NCBI RefSeq assembly: GCF_002220775.1
Contig: NZ_CP019685.1
Coordinates: forward strand, 1,364,001-1,428,000
Length of the DNA stretch: 64,000 nt
Source: Campylobacter sputorum
Lineage (GTDB): Bacteria > Campylobacterota > Campylobacteria > Campylobacterales > Campylobacteraceae
Direction: 5' to 3'
The notes below the pieces were generated by a model. It had not been told where the DNA came from, ran no database searches, and saw only the letters and a program-made list of their open reading frames with translations. Numbering within the stretch: position 1 is the first letter of the stretch; every line of letters starts with the position of its first letter. The position numbers were made by a program, and so were the translations under genes. Positions 63,778-64,000 of the stretch are shown in pieces.

Positions 63778-64000
63778 TAACCGCCCGTCTCGTAAAAAGC
63801 TCGATTTGAAATTTCATTAGTATCTTCGCCCCATCTATTTTTTTCTGGCTTATTATTTATAACATTTCGCAAAATTTCGCTAGCAGCAGCTATATCTCCA
63901 TCTTTAACAGATTTTTTTATACTAAGTGCATCATCAAAATACAAACAAGGTATAAGTAAGCCCTCAGCGCTTAATCTAATACGATTACAGCTTTGACAAA
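63777..64000 (-). CDS. moaA: GTP 3',8-cyclase MoaA, C-terminal part (continues past window)
   Basis: The minus strand reads without stop from the window edge to TAA at 63777-63779. The visible C-terminal 73 residues have the second iron-sulphur cluster set C-x2-C-x13-C ([18 protein letters not shown]) and the closing RAFYETGG, diagnostic of MoaA. MoaA starts molybdopterin synthesis from GTP. The radical SAM domain and the start lie outside the window. Confidence 0.92.
   Translation of the reverse strand, partial: CQSCNRIRLSAEGLLIPCLYFDDALSIKKSVKDGDIAAASEILRNVINNKPEKNRWGEDTNEISNRAFYETGG

Overview
The window is a low-GC stretch of a Campylobacter-type (Campylobacterota) chromosome. The evidence is gene content, protein signatures and gene order, which as I remember it closely follows several separate C. 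jejuni neighbourhoods: rplY-pth-lptF/G-lysA-pheA-hisC-fliF-fliG-fliH-dxs-perR...ubiE-xseA-serC; tal-serB-cheW-cheA-cheV; dxr-cdsA-acidic protein-NFACT protein; canB-mscS and BI-1-secG-frr-pyrE; slyD-fabD-pfs-PP-loop protein; trxB-trxA; and hom through queE and moaA. It is a flagellated, chemotactic member. A pilT-like ATPase, a 421-residue LeuC and several decayed loci suggest a lineage other than C. jejuni; I cannot name the species.

Layout. 1-1007 (+): the C-terminal end of a tungstate-binding TupA and a YigZ/IMPACT protein. 991-16952 (-): one tightly packed 15-gene directon (amino-acid biosynthesis, flagellar MS ring/switch, DXP synthase, PerR, methyltransferases, ribosomal L25). 17026-26968 (-): a second directon (PilT-like ATPase, transaldolase, SerB, CheW/CheA/CheV, lipid A genes, ArgC, GreA). 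27115-28542 (+): a three-gene operon (DUF2325, unknown protein, flavodoxin) preceded by two strong Fur-box matches. 28543-30816: gene-poor and decayed, with the wreck of a fused pabB-pabC gene. 30817-34375 (-): dxr, cdsA, an acidic protein and an RqcH/NFACT protein, divergent from leuC-mobA (+). 36359-43162: flgE, serine catabolism (sdaA, sdaC and a divergent YheO-type regulator) and a hemerythrin. 43251-46077 (-): an extremely acidic 50-residue protein, an MscS channel and a carbonic anhydrase. 46239-50555 (+): BI-1 protein, SecG, a frameshifted polysaccharide deacetylase, Frr, PyrE, RDD protein and Tpx. 50583-64000 (-): PP-loop protein, Pfs, FabD, SlyD, TrxB/TrxA, then a 14-gene directon from moaA to yraN.

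How the genes fit together. The MEP isoprenoid steps Dxs and Dxr, menaquinone-related UbiE and Pfs, and lipid A steps (LpxH-like and LpxB) all lie here. Serine is both made (SerC, SerB) and burned (SdaC, SdaA), as expected for an amino-acid-fuelled campylobacter. Many adjacent genes overlap by ATGA/GTGA/TAATG junctions, so translational coupling is widespread.

I found no tRNA, rRNA, CRISPR array, insertion sequence or intact mobile element. Most of the window is conserved core genome. The least ordinary parts are the Fur-box flavodoxin operon with its unrecognised middle gene, the 50-residue acidic protein without a single basic residue, the decayed 28.5-30.8 kb region, and several proteins with unusual Cys or metal-site features.
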